Assembly (NCBI GenBank): GCA_023251095.1
Contig: JAHEZL010000017.1
Location: 1 to 64,000 of the forward strand
Direction of reading: 5' to 3'
DNA: 64,000 nucleotides
Source of the DNA: Flavobacteriales bacterium
GTDB taxonomy: Bacteria; Bacteroidota; Bacteroidia; Flavobacteriales_C; GCA-002722245
This document shows, piece after piece, positions 1 through 10,214 of the stretch; positions within the stretch are counted from its first letter, which is position 1, and every line of letters starts with the position of its first letter. The notes under the pieces were generated by a model, which did no database searches, was not told the DNA's origin, and worked only from the letters and a program-made list of their open reading frames with translations. Position numbers and translations under genes: made by a program.

Positions 1-2
1 TA

Positions 3-170
3 TCGGCAAAGTGCCAGGAAATTTTCGAGCGATTCTACTTTAAAAAAGAATCGATGGAAAATTTAGCCAAGGCACTCGGATTCTCTTCGGTGAATTCGGC
101 CAAAACACAAAAGTACAAATGCATGGAACAGGCCATCCGAATGGCTGCTGATCACAAACCAAAAAATTAA
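3..170 (+). CDS. ECF-type RNA polymerase sigma factor, C-terminal fragment (5' end outside window)
   Basis: Frame 3 translates SAKCQEIFERFYFKKESMENLAKALGFSSVNSAKTQKYKCMEQAIRMAADHKPKN*, a region-4-like helix-turn-helix; directly upstream of an anti-sigma-like gene. Confidence 0.75.
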   Translation, partial: SAKCQEIFERFYFKKESMENLAKALGFSSVNSAKTQKYKCMEQAIRMAADHKPKN

Positions 171-176
171 TTCACT

Positions 177-2303
177 ATGAGACCTTCATTAAATAATATA
201 GAACGCATCGATAATTACCTTAACGGTAATCTTTCGGAAAGTGAAAAAATTGCTTTTGAAAAAGAAGTAAAAGAGAATTCCGAATTACAGCAACAAATGC
301 AAATTCAACAGGATTTAATTAAAACCGCCAACAGAATCGGAATCAAAAAAGAAATTAAAAAAATAAGCAAAGGTGGTGGCTCTCACCTTGGAAAATGGCT
401 GTTTGGCGGAATTCTTATCGCAGCTATTACCACAGGATCATTTTTCTATTTCAATCGTTCGGCAGAAATAAAAAACACTCCTGTTCCTCAAAAAATAGAA
501 GAACTAAAAATTGAATCGGCACAAAACAACGACAGTACTTTTAATGGACTCCACACTTGGGTGAATCCCACTGTTCAGAGCTTTGCTGTAGATCCAAAAA
601 AAGGCGCAACGATAGAAGGAAAAGAAGGAACTTTAATCATCGTTCCGGCCAATGCCTTTGTGGATGAAAACAATAAAACCATCACTGAAGCGGTGCAATT
701 TGAACTGGTGGAAGCGCTTACTTTAGAAGATATGATTTTGTATAATTTAGCTACCACCTCCAACGGGAAACCTTTGGAAACCGGAGGAATGCTGCACATT
801 AAAACAAAATGCAACAACAAGGAAGTGAAAATAAATCCTGCCCGTCCGCTGTACATTGAAGTTCCCACCAACGAAGTGAAAAAAGACATGATGGCCTTTG
901 AAGGAGAAGTTCAAAAAAACGGGAAATTAAACTGGGTGAATCCTAAGCCATTGAAAAAATATCTGGTGAATGTTCCCTTTGAAACACTGGATTTTTTACC
1001 CGAAGGATTTGAAGAAAAAGTAAAAACTTTTATCCCTTACAAAAATTATAAAGTGTGTTCAAAAAATTTGGTGGATAGCTTGTATTATAGTTTGGGGATT
1101 CGTTCAAGTCAAACGAATAAGATGATTAGTGAATCATCAGACCTAACTATGCCAGCCGGACCAATGCCAACAACGGACTCCGCTGTAGCACAAGTAATTT
1201 CTTATGGTCCAATAGGCTCAACCAAAAGAATGTCGCAAAAATACACCGCTACTTCATCAAATATAGATGTGACAAACTATTCCGAATGCGGCATAAAGCC
1301 TCTTTCCATCAAAACCATTAAAACGCCAACTTTCTCTCAAACATTTTTAGCCACAAAAGAATTTGAAGACAGAGTAGCGCAATTGCACCAACTGGAAAAT
1401 GGCGATGCCATGCTAAAATTATACATCGATAATCTGGCGAAAGATTTATCACAGGTTGATTCTATCGTTTCAAAAAAAATAAGCGGGAAAAGTAAATCTG
1501 CTTTTGAAAAATTTGCAGCTCAAAAATTGACCAATATTAAAGATACGCAAATCTATCAGGCACAGCTCTCTGCTTATTATTCTCAAAAACGCCAGGAGTA
1601 CAATTACCAGATGGGTAAACTGAAAACTGAATTGGAAAAGGCAAACAATACTGAGTTAAATCAACTCTATCAAAAACTCAATGGAAAACAAATGATAAGC
1701 GATAAAAAATATGTGAATTTGTTGCCTGCAAATTCTGTTGCCACCTCCAACTCTTATGCTTTCACATGGGCGAAAAACGACTGGGTAAACATTGATTGCT
1801 ATCTCCATATTTTAGAAGGAAGAATTGTGTCGGTGAATTTAAGTGTTCCGAAAACAACAGGCACTTCCGAAGTTTATCAATGGCTCAACACCATAAAAAA
1901 CTTAACTCCTTTGCAAGTAGAAAACGGAGCAGCAAAAGCAGTATTTCCAGATCCAAGCAGCATATACGCCCAACAAATGAAAAACACTTTTTGCATCAGC
2001 GTAGCAAAAAACGGCGAGCTCTATCAATGGTTTGAAAAGCAATACAATCCTTATGCAACAAAAGAATTTGCAGTAGTATATGAAACAAAATCCATTTCAG
2101 AAATCCGTGAAAGAATTCGTTCTTTCGGCGTAACACAGGATGTAGAAAAACGCATTGCCGATATGGAAAAAGAAGTACTGAAAATTCAAAAGATGAAAGA
2201 GGATATTGCTAAAGTTCAGGCCCGCATAAAGAAAGAAAATGAAATGCGTAACGAATTGAAAAAAGTGGCTTTTAAGTGTTATGAAATGGCTACCGCACAT
2301 TAA
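177..2303 (+). CDS. Anti-sigma-factor-like single-pass membrane protein with large extracytoplasmic domain
   Basis: N-terminal YLNGNLSESEKIAFEKEVKENSELQQQM (Bacteroidetes anti-sigma-like), one TM (WLFGGILIAAITTGSFFYF), about 600 aa C-terminal part; follows the sigma factor. Confidence 0.65.
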   Translation: MRPSLNNIERIDNYLNGNLSESEKIAFEKEVKENSELQQQMQIQQDLIKTANRIGIKKEIKKISKGGGSHLGKWLFGGILIAAITTGSFFYFNRSAEIKNTPVPQKIEELKIESAQNNDSTFNGLHTWVNPTVQSFAVDPKKGATIEGKEGTLIIVPANAFVDENNKTITEAVQFELVEALTLEDMILYNLATTSNGKPLETGGMLHIKTKCNNKEVKINPARPLYIEVPTNEVKKDMMAFEGEVQKNGKLNWVNPKPLKKYLVNVPFETLDFLPEGFEEKVKTFIPYKNYKVCSKNLVDSLYYSLGIRSSQTNKMISESSDLTMPAGPMPTTDSAVAQVISYGPIGSTKRMSQKYTATSSNIDVTNYSECGIKPLSIKTIKTPTFSQTFLATKEFEDRVAQLHQLENGDAMLKLYIDNLAKDLSQVDSIVSKKISGKSKSAFEKFAAQKLTNIKDTQIYQAQLSAYYSQKRQEYNYQMGKLKTELEKANNTELNQLYQKLNGKQMISDKKYVNLLPANSVATSNSYAFTWAKNDWVNIDCYLHILEGRIVSVNLSVPKTTGTSEVYQWLNTIKNLTPLQVENGAAKAVFPDPSSIYAQQMKNTFCISVAKNGELYQWFEKQYNPYATKEFAVVYETKSISEIRERIRSFGVTQDVEKRIADMEKEVLKIQKMKEDIAKVQARIKKENEMRNELKKVAFKCYEMATAH

Positions 2304-2313
2304 AAATTAAAGC

Positions 2314-2757
2314 ATGAAAAACATAATTTTTTTCCTTCTCTTCTTCACTTCACTTGTTGCTTTCGGACAAGTAAGCGACAGCATAAAAGTAAAAATCACC
2401 GGAAAGTGGGCAATGACAAAACACGTCTTGCCCACAGCCGATGAGGCAATGAATAAAATAATTAAAGAGACGAAATCCACTTATGAATTTAAAAGTGACG
2501 GTTCGTACTCCCACACTTTCTCACAAATTTATGAGGGGAAATTATATACTGTTGTAAAAGAGGGACACTGGAAAATCTCTTCTGATAAGAAAGAAATAAC
2601 TCTGTTCAATAGTAAATTTTTACCGCCGCATGATAAAAACGGGATTGTAGGAGATCACCACTTAGTTATCATCAAACTCTCGAAAACAGAATTTGTAACC
2701 AACGAATATTATTATGATGAAGCGGTCCCAGGCACCAGCTATTATAAAAAACAATAA
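2314..2757 (+). CDS. Secreted lipocalin-like hypothetical protein
   Basis: Signal peptide; ITGKWAMTKH...YEFKSDGSYSHTF...GHWKISSDKKEITL pattern. Confidence 0.55.
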   Translation: MKNIIFFLLFFTSLVAFGQVSDSIKVKITGKWAMTKHVLPTADEAMNKIIKETKSTYEFKSDGSYSHTFSQIYEGKLYTVVKEGHWKISSDKKEITLFNSKFLPPHDKNGIVGDHHLVIIKLSKTEFVTNEYYYDEAVPGTSYYKKQ

Positions 2758-2777
2758 AGAAATCTTACTTTCGAACA

Positions 2778-3800
2778 ATGAAAACATCCAACAATTTCTT
2801 CCCTCCCGAATGGTTTCCGCAAAGTGCGGTGCAACTTACCTGGCCCCACCAAAACACGGATTGGGCCGACATTTGGGAAGAAGTTCAGGAGTGCTACAAA
2901 AAAATTGCTTTTGAAATTGCAAAGCGACAAAAGCTCATCATTGCAGCACAAAATGTAGAAGAAGTAAAAAGCTATGTACAACATTGTAATCTCGCAAACA
3001 TTGAAATTCACCAGTGTGATGTGAACGATACCTGGGCGAGAGATCACGGCGGAATTACCATTTTAGAAAATGGAAAACCCGTGATTTTAGATTTTCAATT
3101 CAACGGCTGGGGGAAAAAATTTGCCGCTGAAAAAGATTCTGCGATCACTCAAAAATTATATGATGCAAAAGCTTTTCCAACCCACTGGGGAATAAAAGAT
3201 TTGAATCATATTGTGATGGAAGGTGGCTCTTTGGAAGTAGACGGCAAAGGCGTTTTAATGACTACAAGCGAATGTTTGTTGGAAGAAAACCGCAATCCGA
3301 AAATGAGCATAGAAGAAATTGAATCTCTTCTTAAAAAGACAGTGCACATTGAAAAAGTAATCTGGATCAACCACGGTTATTTAGCCGGAGACGATACCGA
3401 CAGTCACATTGATACTTTAGCACGTTTCTGCGATGAAAACACGATTGCTTATGTAAAATGTGATGACAAAAATGATGAGCATTACGGTGAACTCAGCAAA
3501 ATGGAAGAAGAGTTGCAGCGCGCTACCAATCTGAAAGGTGAAAAATACAAGCTCGTTGCACTTCCCATGGCTGATGCCGCTTACGATGGTGAAGACCGCT
3601 TGCCGGCCACCTACGCCAATTTCTTAATTATGAATGATGCCATACTTTTTCCGATTTACAATTCAAGTAAAGATGATGAAGCAGTGAAAATTATTCAAAG
3701 TGTTTTTCCCCATAAGGAAATTATTCCCGTGAACAGTATTCCGTTAATTAAGCAGCATGGATCAATACATTGCATTACGATGCAGTATCCAAAAATTTAG
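2778..3800 (+). CDS. aguA: Agmatine deiminase / peptidyl-arginine deiminase family protein
   Basis: FPPEWFPQSAVQLTWPHQNTDW, NDTWARDHGGI, MEGGSLEVDGKGVLMTTSECLL, GDDTDSHIDTLARF motifs. Confidence 0.88.
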   Translation: MKTSNNFFPPEWFPQSAVQLTWPHQNTDWADIWEEVQECYKKIAFEIAKRQKLIIAAQNVEEVKSYVQHCNLANIEIHQCDVNDTWARDHGGITILENGKPVILDFQFNGWGKKFAAEKDSAITQKLYDAKAFPTHWGIKDLNHIVMEGGSLEVDGKGVLMTTSECLLEENRNPKMSIEEIESLLKKTVHIEKVIWINHGYLAGDDTDSHIDTLARFCDENTIAYVKCDDKNDEHYGELSKMEEELQRATNLKGEKYKLVALPMADAAYDGEDRLPATYANFLIMNDAILFPIYNSSKDDEAVKIIQSVFPHKEIIPVNSIPLIKQHGSIHCITMQYPKI

Positions 3801-3859
3801 AGTTCAAATATTTTCTTACAGATTTGCCTCTGCGTTGATCTGTGAAATTTGCGGGACAT

Positions 3860-5758
3860 TCATTTTTTCTCAAAACGGTCCATCCAAATGGAAATGCAAA
3901 TCACGGAGAAAATGCTGTACGCTGAATCGCTTTTACCGGAAGCATTGTCTTTAATCATTTTCCATACTGCATCGTGATTAAAAACACCATGCTTTTCCAT
4001 GATTTTTTTATTGAGATACTTTTCAAATAAGGGTTGAAAATCATTTTTGATCCATTGTCGCAAAGGCGCACCAAACCCGGTTTTTTTGCGGTAAATAATA
4101 TCTTTATCCAAATATTTCTCGGCCACTTTTTTCAAAATGTATTTGGCCTGTCCGTCTTTCAACTTCAATTCCACCGGCAAAGATGCTGCGAAATTGGCAA
4201 TGCGGTAATCCAAAAACGGCACTCTGGTTTCAATGGAATTGTACATGCTCATCTTATCGGAATAATTGAGATTGTGATCCACCAAAAAGAATTTTGTTTC
4301 GAGATACAACATTTTATTGAGCGGTTCTTTTTCATTTGGAATGTGCTCAAAGGCGAGTTCCAAGTTTTTTAAAGAAGAGTATTCTTTTAATTTTTCCTTG
4401 AAAGAAGGTGTTAACAATTGTTTTGACGACACTTCATCCATCCAGTAATAATACGACACCAATCGGTCGTTTAAAGTGGCGCCAAAGTGTTGTAAATATT
4501 TTCGTGCTTTGCGGATTTTTGGATGGACGATAGGAATATTTTTTCCGATGGCTTCCATCATTTTTCTGGAAAAGGCAGGCAACTTAAATAATTTCTGATC
4601 GAGCTGCATCGCCTGATGGCGGCGGTAACCCGAAAATATATCATCGCCTCCTGCTCCTGACAATAAAACAATAAATCCTTTTTCTCTCGCAATTTTTGTG
4701 ATGAGCAAAACATTCACCGCAGCAGGATCAGCCAGCGGTTCATCTAAAATATAAGTGAGCTCTTCAAGATGTTTTAAAATCTCGTTAGGCGTTACAATAA
4801 TTTCTTCCAGATCAATATTTAAATCCTTCGCCACTTTGCGTGCATACGGCAAATCGTTGGGATTGCCTTCCATATCGGCTCCCTGAATGTCGATGGTGAA
4901 AGCTTTGAGGGGTTGATCTTTTCTGAGTTTGCGCACATAAGCGGCAATCAAACTGGAATCCACTCCGCCCGATAAAAATATTCCAAGCGGAACATCACTC
5001 ACCAATTGCTCGGCAATGCTGGCTTCCATGAGTTTATCCAATTCTTCAACAGCTTCTGCTTCTGTCATCGAAGAATATTTTCCGGTATAAGGTACATCGT
5101 AAAAATTCCATTTTTTTACAATCGTAGCTCCTTCTAAAATCATTGCTGTTCCAGGCTCCAGCTTCATTACATCACTGGCCATTGTTTTTGGAAAAGGGCA
5201 CCATAAAAACGACAAGTGATCCAGCACCGCTTTAGGATTTACCAAAAATTCCACTGCTGGATGTTGTTGTAAAGCCTTCATTTCAGAGGCAAACGCAAAA
5301 TGATTGTTGTTACTGAAAAAATAAAATGGTTTTATTCCGAAATGATCGCGGGCAACAAACAATTGTTTTTTATTCCTGTCGTAAATCGCAAAAGCAAACA
5401 TACCGCGAATGCGCTGCAACATGTTGGTGCCTTCCTCTTCATACAAATGAACCAACACTTCCGAATCGGTTTGACTTTTAAAAATATGTCCTTTTGCTAA
5501 AAGCTCCGTTCGGAGTTCCTGAAAATTATAAATCTCGCCGTTGAACACCAGCACCACTGATCCGTCTTCATTGAACAAAGGCTGTTTAGCGGAAATGCTC
5601 AAATCGATAATTGACAAACGATTTTGTCCGAGATGAATTTTATCGACTGCGTCACTCCAAAAACCAAAAGCATCGGGCCCGCGATGGCGAAGGGTTTCGC
5701 TCATCTTTTTTAAAACGTCATCGTTTTCTAAACCAATATATCCGTAGATGCCACACAC
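3860..5758 (-). CDS. asnB: Asparagine synthase (glutamine-hydrolysing) family amidotransferase
   Basis: MCGIYGYIG N-terminal nucleophile Cys, LRHRGPDA, LSGGVDSS PP-loop. Confidence 0.9.
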   Translation of the reverse strand: MCGIYGYIGLENDDVLKKMSETLRHRGPDAFGFWSDAVDKIHLGQNRLSIIDLSISAKQPLFNEDGSVVLVFNGEIYNFQELRTELLAKGHIFKSQTDSEVLVHLYEEEGTNMLQRIRGMFAFAIYDRNKKQLFVARDHFGIKPFYFFSNNNHFAFASEMKALQQHPAVEFLVNPKAVLDHLSFLWCPFPKTMASDVMKLEPGTAMILEGATIVKKWNFYDVPYTGKYSSMTEAEAVEELDKLMEASIAEQLVSDVPLGIFLSGGVDSSLIAAYVRKLRKDQPLKAFTIDIQGADMEGNPNDLPYARKVAKDLNIDLEEIIVTPNEILKHLEELTYILDEPLADPAAVNVLLITKIAREKGFIVLLSGAGGDDIFSGYRRHQAMQLDQKLFKLPAFSRKMMEAIGKNIPIVHPKIRKARKYLQHFGATLNDRLVSYYYWMDEVSSKQLLTPSFKEKLKEYSSLKNLELAFEHIPNEKEPLNKMLYLETKFFLVDHNLNYSDKMSMYNSIETRVPFLDYRIANFAASLPVELKLKDGQAKYILKKVAEKYLDKDIIYRKKTGFGAPLRQWIKNDFQPLFEKYLNKKIMEKHGVFNHDAVWKMIKDNASGKSDSAYSIFSVICISIWMDRFEKK

Positions 5759-5767
5759 AAGCTTATC

Positions 5768-6619
5768 CTATTTTTTAGTTTGATTTTTTCTTTTCATCTC
5801 AAAATATTTCACATCCACCAAAAACCAAAACCACAGTCCTTGCAGGAAATGATAAATGAATCCGCGGCGTCCATCCAAAAAACCAAGACGGAAAAAATAG
5901 CGGTAAATAAAATAAATAAAGGGTCGGAGCAACTTAGGCATCAAAGGATTCCAGATATTTTTTACTATCCAGCGCTTCCTTTCATTTTGTTTGCCGAAAA
6001 GTTTTGCTGCTTCTCCTTCGTCTACACCCTCTTGCTCACGGCGATATAAATCCCGAGCTTCAAAAGTTGAATATTTATTGTGCTTATCGGTCCACTCGCT
6101 CATCCCTCTCAGATTTTCATCTACAAAATCCCCTTTTAAGGTTTGTATTTCTCCCGAAACCTTAATGTGTTCATTGATTTCGCGCTCACACTGCGCATGT
6201 TGTTTTTTAAAAAGGCGAAGGATGTATGTAGGGTAATATCCGCCATATTTGATCCACTTGCCCATGAAATAAAAACGGCGTTTTAAATAAAAACCGTTGC
6301 AGGTGGCAGTGGGTAAAACCGTGGCTATTTCATTTTTAAGATCGTCGAGAATATATTCATCGGCATCCAGAAACAACATCCATTCTGTTTCAATGGGCAA
6401 TTCTTTTATCGCGTAATTTCTTTGGGCGGAATAGGTGTCAAATTTTCTGTAAAACACTTTAGCGCCTAATTTTTCAGCTATTTCACAGGTTTTATCGGGA
6501 GAACCGCTATCCAGAATAAAGATGTGTTTTGCCCAATTCTTCACATTGGAAATGGCACGTTCAATATGCACTTCCTCATTGTAGGTGAGTATAACAACTG
6601 TTAAGGGAACTTCACTCAT
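5768..6619 (-). CDS. Family 2 glycosyltransferase (WaaE/KdtX-like)
   Basis: PLTVVILTYNEEVHIERAI, LDSGSPDKT, FLDADEY motifs. Confidence 0.85.
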   Translation of the reverse strand: MSEVPLTVVILTYNEEVHIERAISNVKNWAKHIFILDSGSPDKTCEIAEKLGAKVFYRKFDTYSAQRNYAIKELPIETEWMLFLDADEYILDDLKNEIATVLPTATCNGFYLKRRFYFMGKWIKYGGYYPTYILRLFKKQHAQCEREINEHIKVSGEIQTLKGDFVDENLRGMSEWTDKHNKYSTFEARDLYRREQEGVDEGEAAKLFGKQNERKRWIVKNIWNPLMPKLLRPFIYFIYRYFFRLGFLDGRRGFIYHFLQGLWFWFLVDVKYFEMKRKNQTKK

Positions 6620-6700
6620 GAACTGTTTTGTAAATTGGATTTTTCAGATTTTAAAAATACAATTTATTTACTTGAAAATAAAGCGAAGAGAAAGTATGCC

Positions 6701-8083
6701 TTACTTAGCCGGAAGGCCTTGCTCCACGTGCTGTTCTATCAAACAAAAAAGGGCCGCCGTAGGATTGATTCCGCCGGCACGTTGCAACAAGCCCGTATTG
6801 ATGAGAAACAGATTGCTTAATGGATGATATGCCTCTGAAAAATCTTTACCCGCACCAAATAACTTGTAGGGATGATAAGTATCTTCCAGTTTTAAGGAAG
6901 AGGCAGAAAAATTTTCTACTTCGCTAAAAGGAATATTTTCTTTTTTGAGGATCTCGGCGAGCTTGTCTTTAATTTGTTTGAGCTTTTGAATGCTGTCTTC
7001 GGAAATGGCATAATCAATGTCGATTCCTTTTTGTTGGTAAGCATCTGCTTCACCCGACAACTGAACGGTATTGGTACTTTTCGACAATTCCATATCAATG
7101 GCCAGTTCCCAGCTTTTATAGATGTACAATTTTTTTTTGATCAGATAACTGAATACAAAAGGGAATAAATAAATAAACTGACTGAAAGTGGATGCCAATA
7201 ATTTAGGAGAAAATTTACCCTTGAATATCAACTGCTTTAAAAATTGAAAAAATTTAAATCGCTCATTGAATATCGGATGAATGTAAAAAGACGCATGATC
7301 TGTTTCCCCTATCAATCGTGAGGTAATCATGGATCCGTTTTCAAAACGGAACTGAAAATCCTGATTGCCTATTTTAGCGCTGGACGAATTGATATGAAAA
7401 CAACGCATGGATACATGATCGGAAAATCCTGCCGAATTTTTGATGTCCGTAAGCCCTGAAACATGCATTAAACGAAGGGATTCAAAGGCACCTGATGTAA
7501 GATAAAACAAATCGGCCTCAAAAAGTTCTCCTTCATTTTTCCCGGAAGATTGAAACGAAATGGATTTTATTTTTCCGTTCTCTGTATTCAATTTGGTGAC
7601 GCGCGCATTTTCGTGAACAGTGATGCCTGCTTTACCGGCCAGCTTGAAATGTGTGAACATATTGCGCTGACTGAATTTGAGCCACACGCCTTTTCTGCTG
7701 AAGAGTCCGGAACCAAAATCTTTTTCATCCAGAGCAGGAATTTTTTTGAAAAATCTGGCCAATACTTTTGTGCGGTATTTTTCATTGCAATCAATAATTG
7801 CCTGCATTCCGCTTGGATCAGCAAAATCGTTTTTTGAAAAAAACAACAATTGTCCGCCCCATTTTGCGGAAGTTCCTCCCAGTCCAAAAAACCGTCCGGA
7901 AGAAGTAGCTTTATAGCGACCGCTTTTTTCTTTCGACAGAAACCCTATTTCTTTTTCCGATTGTGTAGTACTGTTGCCCACATCAAACAAATGCACATTG
8001 GCAGTGGGATATTTTTCAAGAATAGCATTGGCCAGATATGACCCGTAAGTACCGGCACCTATTATGCAAATTTTGTTGTTCAT
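6701..8083 (-). CDS. GMC-type FAD-dependent oxidoreductase
   Basis: N-terminal ICIIGAGTYGSYLANAI Rossmann; C-terminal NLFLINTGLLQRAGGINPTAALFCLIEQ GMC-C-like. Confidence 0.65.
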   Translation of the reverse strand: MNNKICIIGAGTYGSYLANAILEKYPTANVHLFDVGNSTTQSEKEIGFLSKEKSGRYKATSSGRFFGLGGTSAKWGGQLLFFSKNDFADPSGMQAIIDCNEKYRTKVLARFFKKIPALDEKDFGSGLFSRKGVWLKFSQRNMFTHFKLAGKAGITVHENARVTKLNTENGKIKSISFQSSGKNEGELFEADLFYLTSGAFESLRLMHVSGLTDIKNSAGFSDHVSMRCFHINSSSAKIGNQDFQFRFENGSMITSRLIGETDHASFYIHPIFNERFKFFQFLKQLIFKGKFSPKLLASTFSQFIYLFPFVFSYLIKKKLYIYKSWELAIDMELSKSTNTVQLSGEADAYQQKGIDIDYAISEDSIQKLKQIKDKLAEILKKENIPFSEVENFSASSLKLEDTYHPYKLFGAGKDFSEAYHPLSNLFLINTGLLQRAGGINPTAALFCLIEQHVEQGLPAK

Positions 8084-9018
8084 AGTCGGGAACCAATCAT
8101 TTGTTGAACTTTAGCCAAAGGTTGAAAAGCCTCGGGTGACAAGGATTTTACTCTGTTCCACGACTGAACAGTAGCTTTTATTTTTTCGTTTTTCGACGAA
8201 GTGAAAAGTGTTATTCCCGAAGGATCTGAATGCAACTGATGCATCAAAAACAAATCGGTTAATTTTGTGTTTACATCAAAGCCTATTTCTGCGGAAATAG
8301 ATTTAGCAAACGCAGGATCAGCATTCAGCAAGCGTTGTACTTTATTTAAATGCGAGAAGGGACTGAAATAAAATCTTTGTTTTATCTGATCTCCTTTCAA
8401 TAATCCCGGAGCTAATTTAAAAGGGAAAGAATTATCGGTTTGCAAAATGGTGTGTGCTTTATTCAGCGAAGAATAATCGGAAACAATGGCATTTGAAAAA
8501 CTGGCAATTCCATATTCTTTGATCACCCCTGCTGTTTTTTTCTTTTCCAGAAAACTCAACAATTCCGCTCTGTTGGCTTCTTCAATGGTAGCTTCATGCA
8601 ATAATAAAAAATCAATGTAATCGGTTTTTAATTCGCGCAAGGAAGTCTGAATAGATTGTTCGCCATTGGCTACACTAAAATTGGTAGCTGTTTTTGTAGT
8701 GGCCGCTAAGTTGGCTGTGGATTTTTTTAAACCCGATTCCTTCACCATTTTATAAGCTGAACGAATTACATTCTGCAAAAATAAATTCTTTAAAACCATG
8801 CTGTTAGGTGCAATGCCAAACTTAGTAGTAATGGTAATTTGGCCTCTTTTGTTTTTTGCAAAGTCGCCTAAAATACCTTCTGCCAATCCAAAACCATACA
8901 AAGGTGCCACATCAAAATGCGTAATGCCATTTTCAAAAGCCACTTCCAAGTTACGTAATGCTTGCCTTTTTGTATAGTTAGAAGTTAAACGAACACAGCC
9001 AAAACCCAAACCTTCCAT
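8080..9018 (-). CDS. Aldo/keto reductase family protein
   Basis: GLGFGCVRL, THFDVAPLYGFGLAEGILG, TKFGI, DYIDFLLLHE motifs; overlaps the GMC gene by 4 bp. Confidence 0.8.
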   Translation of the reverse strand: MEGLGFGCVRLTSNYTKRQALRNLEVAFENGITHFDVAPLYGFGLAEGILGDFAKNKRGQITITTKFGIAPNSMVLKNLFLQNVIRSAYKMVKESGLKKSTANLAATTKTATNFSVANGEQSIQTSLRELKTDYIDFLLLHEATIEEANRAELLSFLEKKKTAGVIKEYGIASFSNAIVSDYSSLNKAHTILQTDNSFPFKLAPGLLKGDQIKQRFYFSPFSHLNKVQRLLNADPAFAKSISAEIGFDVNTKLTDLFLMHQLHSDPSGITLFTSSKNEKIKATVQSWNRVKSLSPEAFQPLAKVQQMIGSRL

Positions 9019-9029
9019 AGTTGTTTTTT

Positions 9030-10205
9030 TTACTTGATTTTACAAAGGTCATCAATACACTCTTTCAAAACTCCTGCATGCTTTTCCCAGGTGAATTGCA
9101 GCGCACGCTCTTTTCCTTTTTGAATCATTGTATTTTTTAATTCAGTGTTCTTACTCAATTCATACATTTTTTTGGCGCAGTCTGCAGCATCAAAAGTACT
9201 GAAATACAAAGCAGCATCGCCGCACAACTCTCTGTTCACCTCGGTATCAGAAGCAATAATTGCCAATCCGCTGTGCATGGCTTCAATCAAAGGATGCCCG
9301 AAGGATTCGGTATACGACGGAAATAAAAATATATCACTCAGGCGATAACGCTCGGCCAATGCAGCATAATTCAGCCAATCGATATCCTGAGCCAATCCCT
9401 TTTTATTTAAATCGAAATACTGTTTTTGTTCTTTTTTGAAATTAGGAAAAAACGCGCTTTCCCCGAGCCAGTTCTGATTGAAACCCGCAGTGAGTTCAAA
9501 CTTAAACTTCAAATGATATTGTTCATCTAAAATCTCCAGTCCTTTCAAAATGGTAGTCAGGTTTTTTTGATCGCTGTATAAGCCAACGTGCAAAAAACGG
9601 AGCACATCATTTTCTTGTTTTTCAGGCGTTTTACCAAAAAACAAATCGGGACGGGAACCGTAGTGCGACACCTTCCATTTGCTTTTTGCCTTTACTTTTT
9701 TTGCAACGAGATTGTACATGGCCTGACTAGGGAAAAGCACATAATCAGAGGCTTTCATGCTCAACACCGTCAACAACTTTTGAAAAGCGTAAAAGAGTTT
9801 TATTTTTTTAGAATGAATTTTATTGAGGTACTGATCATCAAAAAAAACAGTGTTTCTTACCAATAAAATCTGCTTGCACGGACAACGCAAAACGCCAAAA
9901 TTTCCGGCAGAAAACAGAACATCTATTTTTTCCTTTTTGATGATTTTTGGTAAGGTGATCTGATCAAACCAAATTCTTTTTAAGGGATTGGAAACCGCTT
10001 GCGCATTTTGCACACTTACCTCATCGTTGTTGATATAGCTGACACCTGCTACTTCATATTTTGCGGCATCTTCCGTTTTTGTGCGGAGCACAATAATTTC
10101 AAATTGTGCCGGTAAGGATTTACGCAGTTCGGAAACAACATTCTGAATATAGGTTAATGCTCCGCCCTTTTTAGCAAAAACGGAATTAATCAATACCCTT
10201 GGCAT
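9030..10205 (-). CDS. GT4-type glycosyltransferase
   Basis: C-terminal DIFLFPSYTESFGHPLIEAMHSGLAIIASDTEVNRELCGDAALYF. Confidence 0.85.
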   Translation of the reverse strand: MPRVLINSVFAKKGGALTYIQNVVSELRKSLPAQFEIIVLRTKTEDAAKYEVAGVSYINNDEVSVQNAQAVSNPLKRIWFDQITLPKIIKKEKIDVLFSAGNFGVLRCPCKQILLVRNTVFFDDQYLNKIHSKKIKLFYAFQKLLTVLSMKASDYVLFPSQAMYNLVAKKVKAKSKWKVSHYGSRPDLFFGKTPEKQENDVLRFLHVGLYSDQKNLTTILKGLEILDEQYHLKFKFELTAGFNQNWLGESAFFPNFKKEQKQYFDLNKKGLAQDIDWLNYAALAERYRLSDIFLFPSYTESFGHPLIEAMHSGLAIIASDTEVNRELCGDAALYFSTFDAADCAKKMYELSKNTELKNTMIQKGKERALQFTWEKHAGVLKECIDDLCKIK

Positions 10206-10214
10206 AGCAAAAAA

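Noticed and set aside
2778-3800. Agmatine deiminase as part of an arginine/putrescine pathway island
   Set aside because: No aguB or other polyamine gene is adjacent in the window; treated as an ordinary stand-alone gene.
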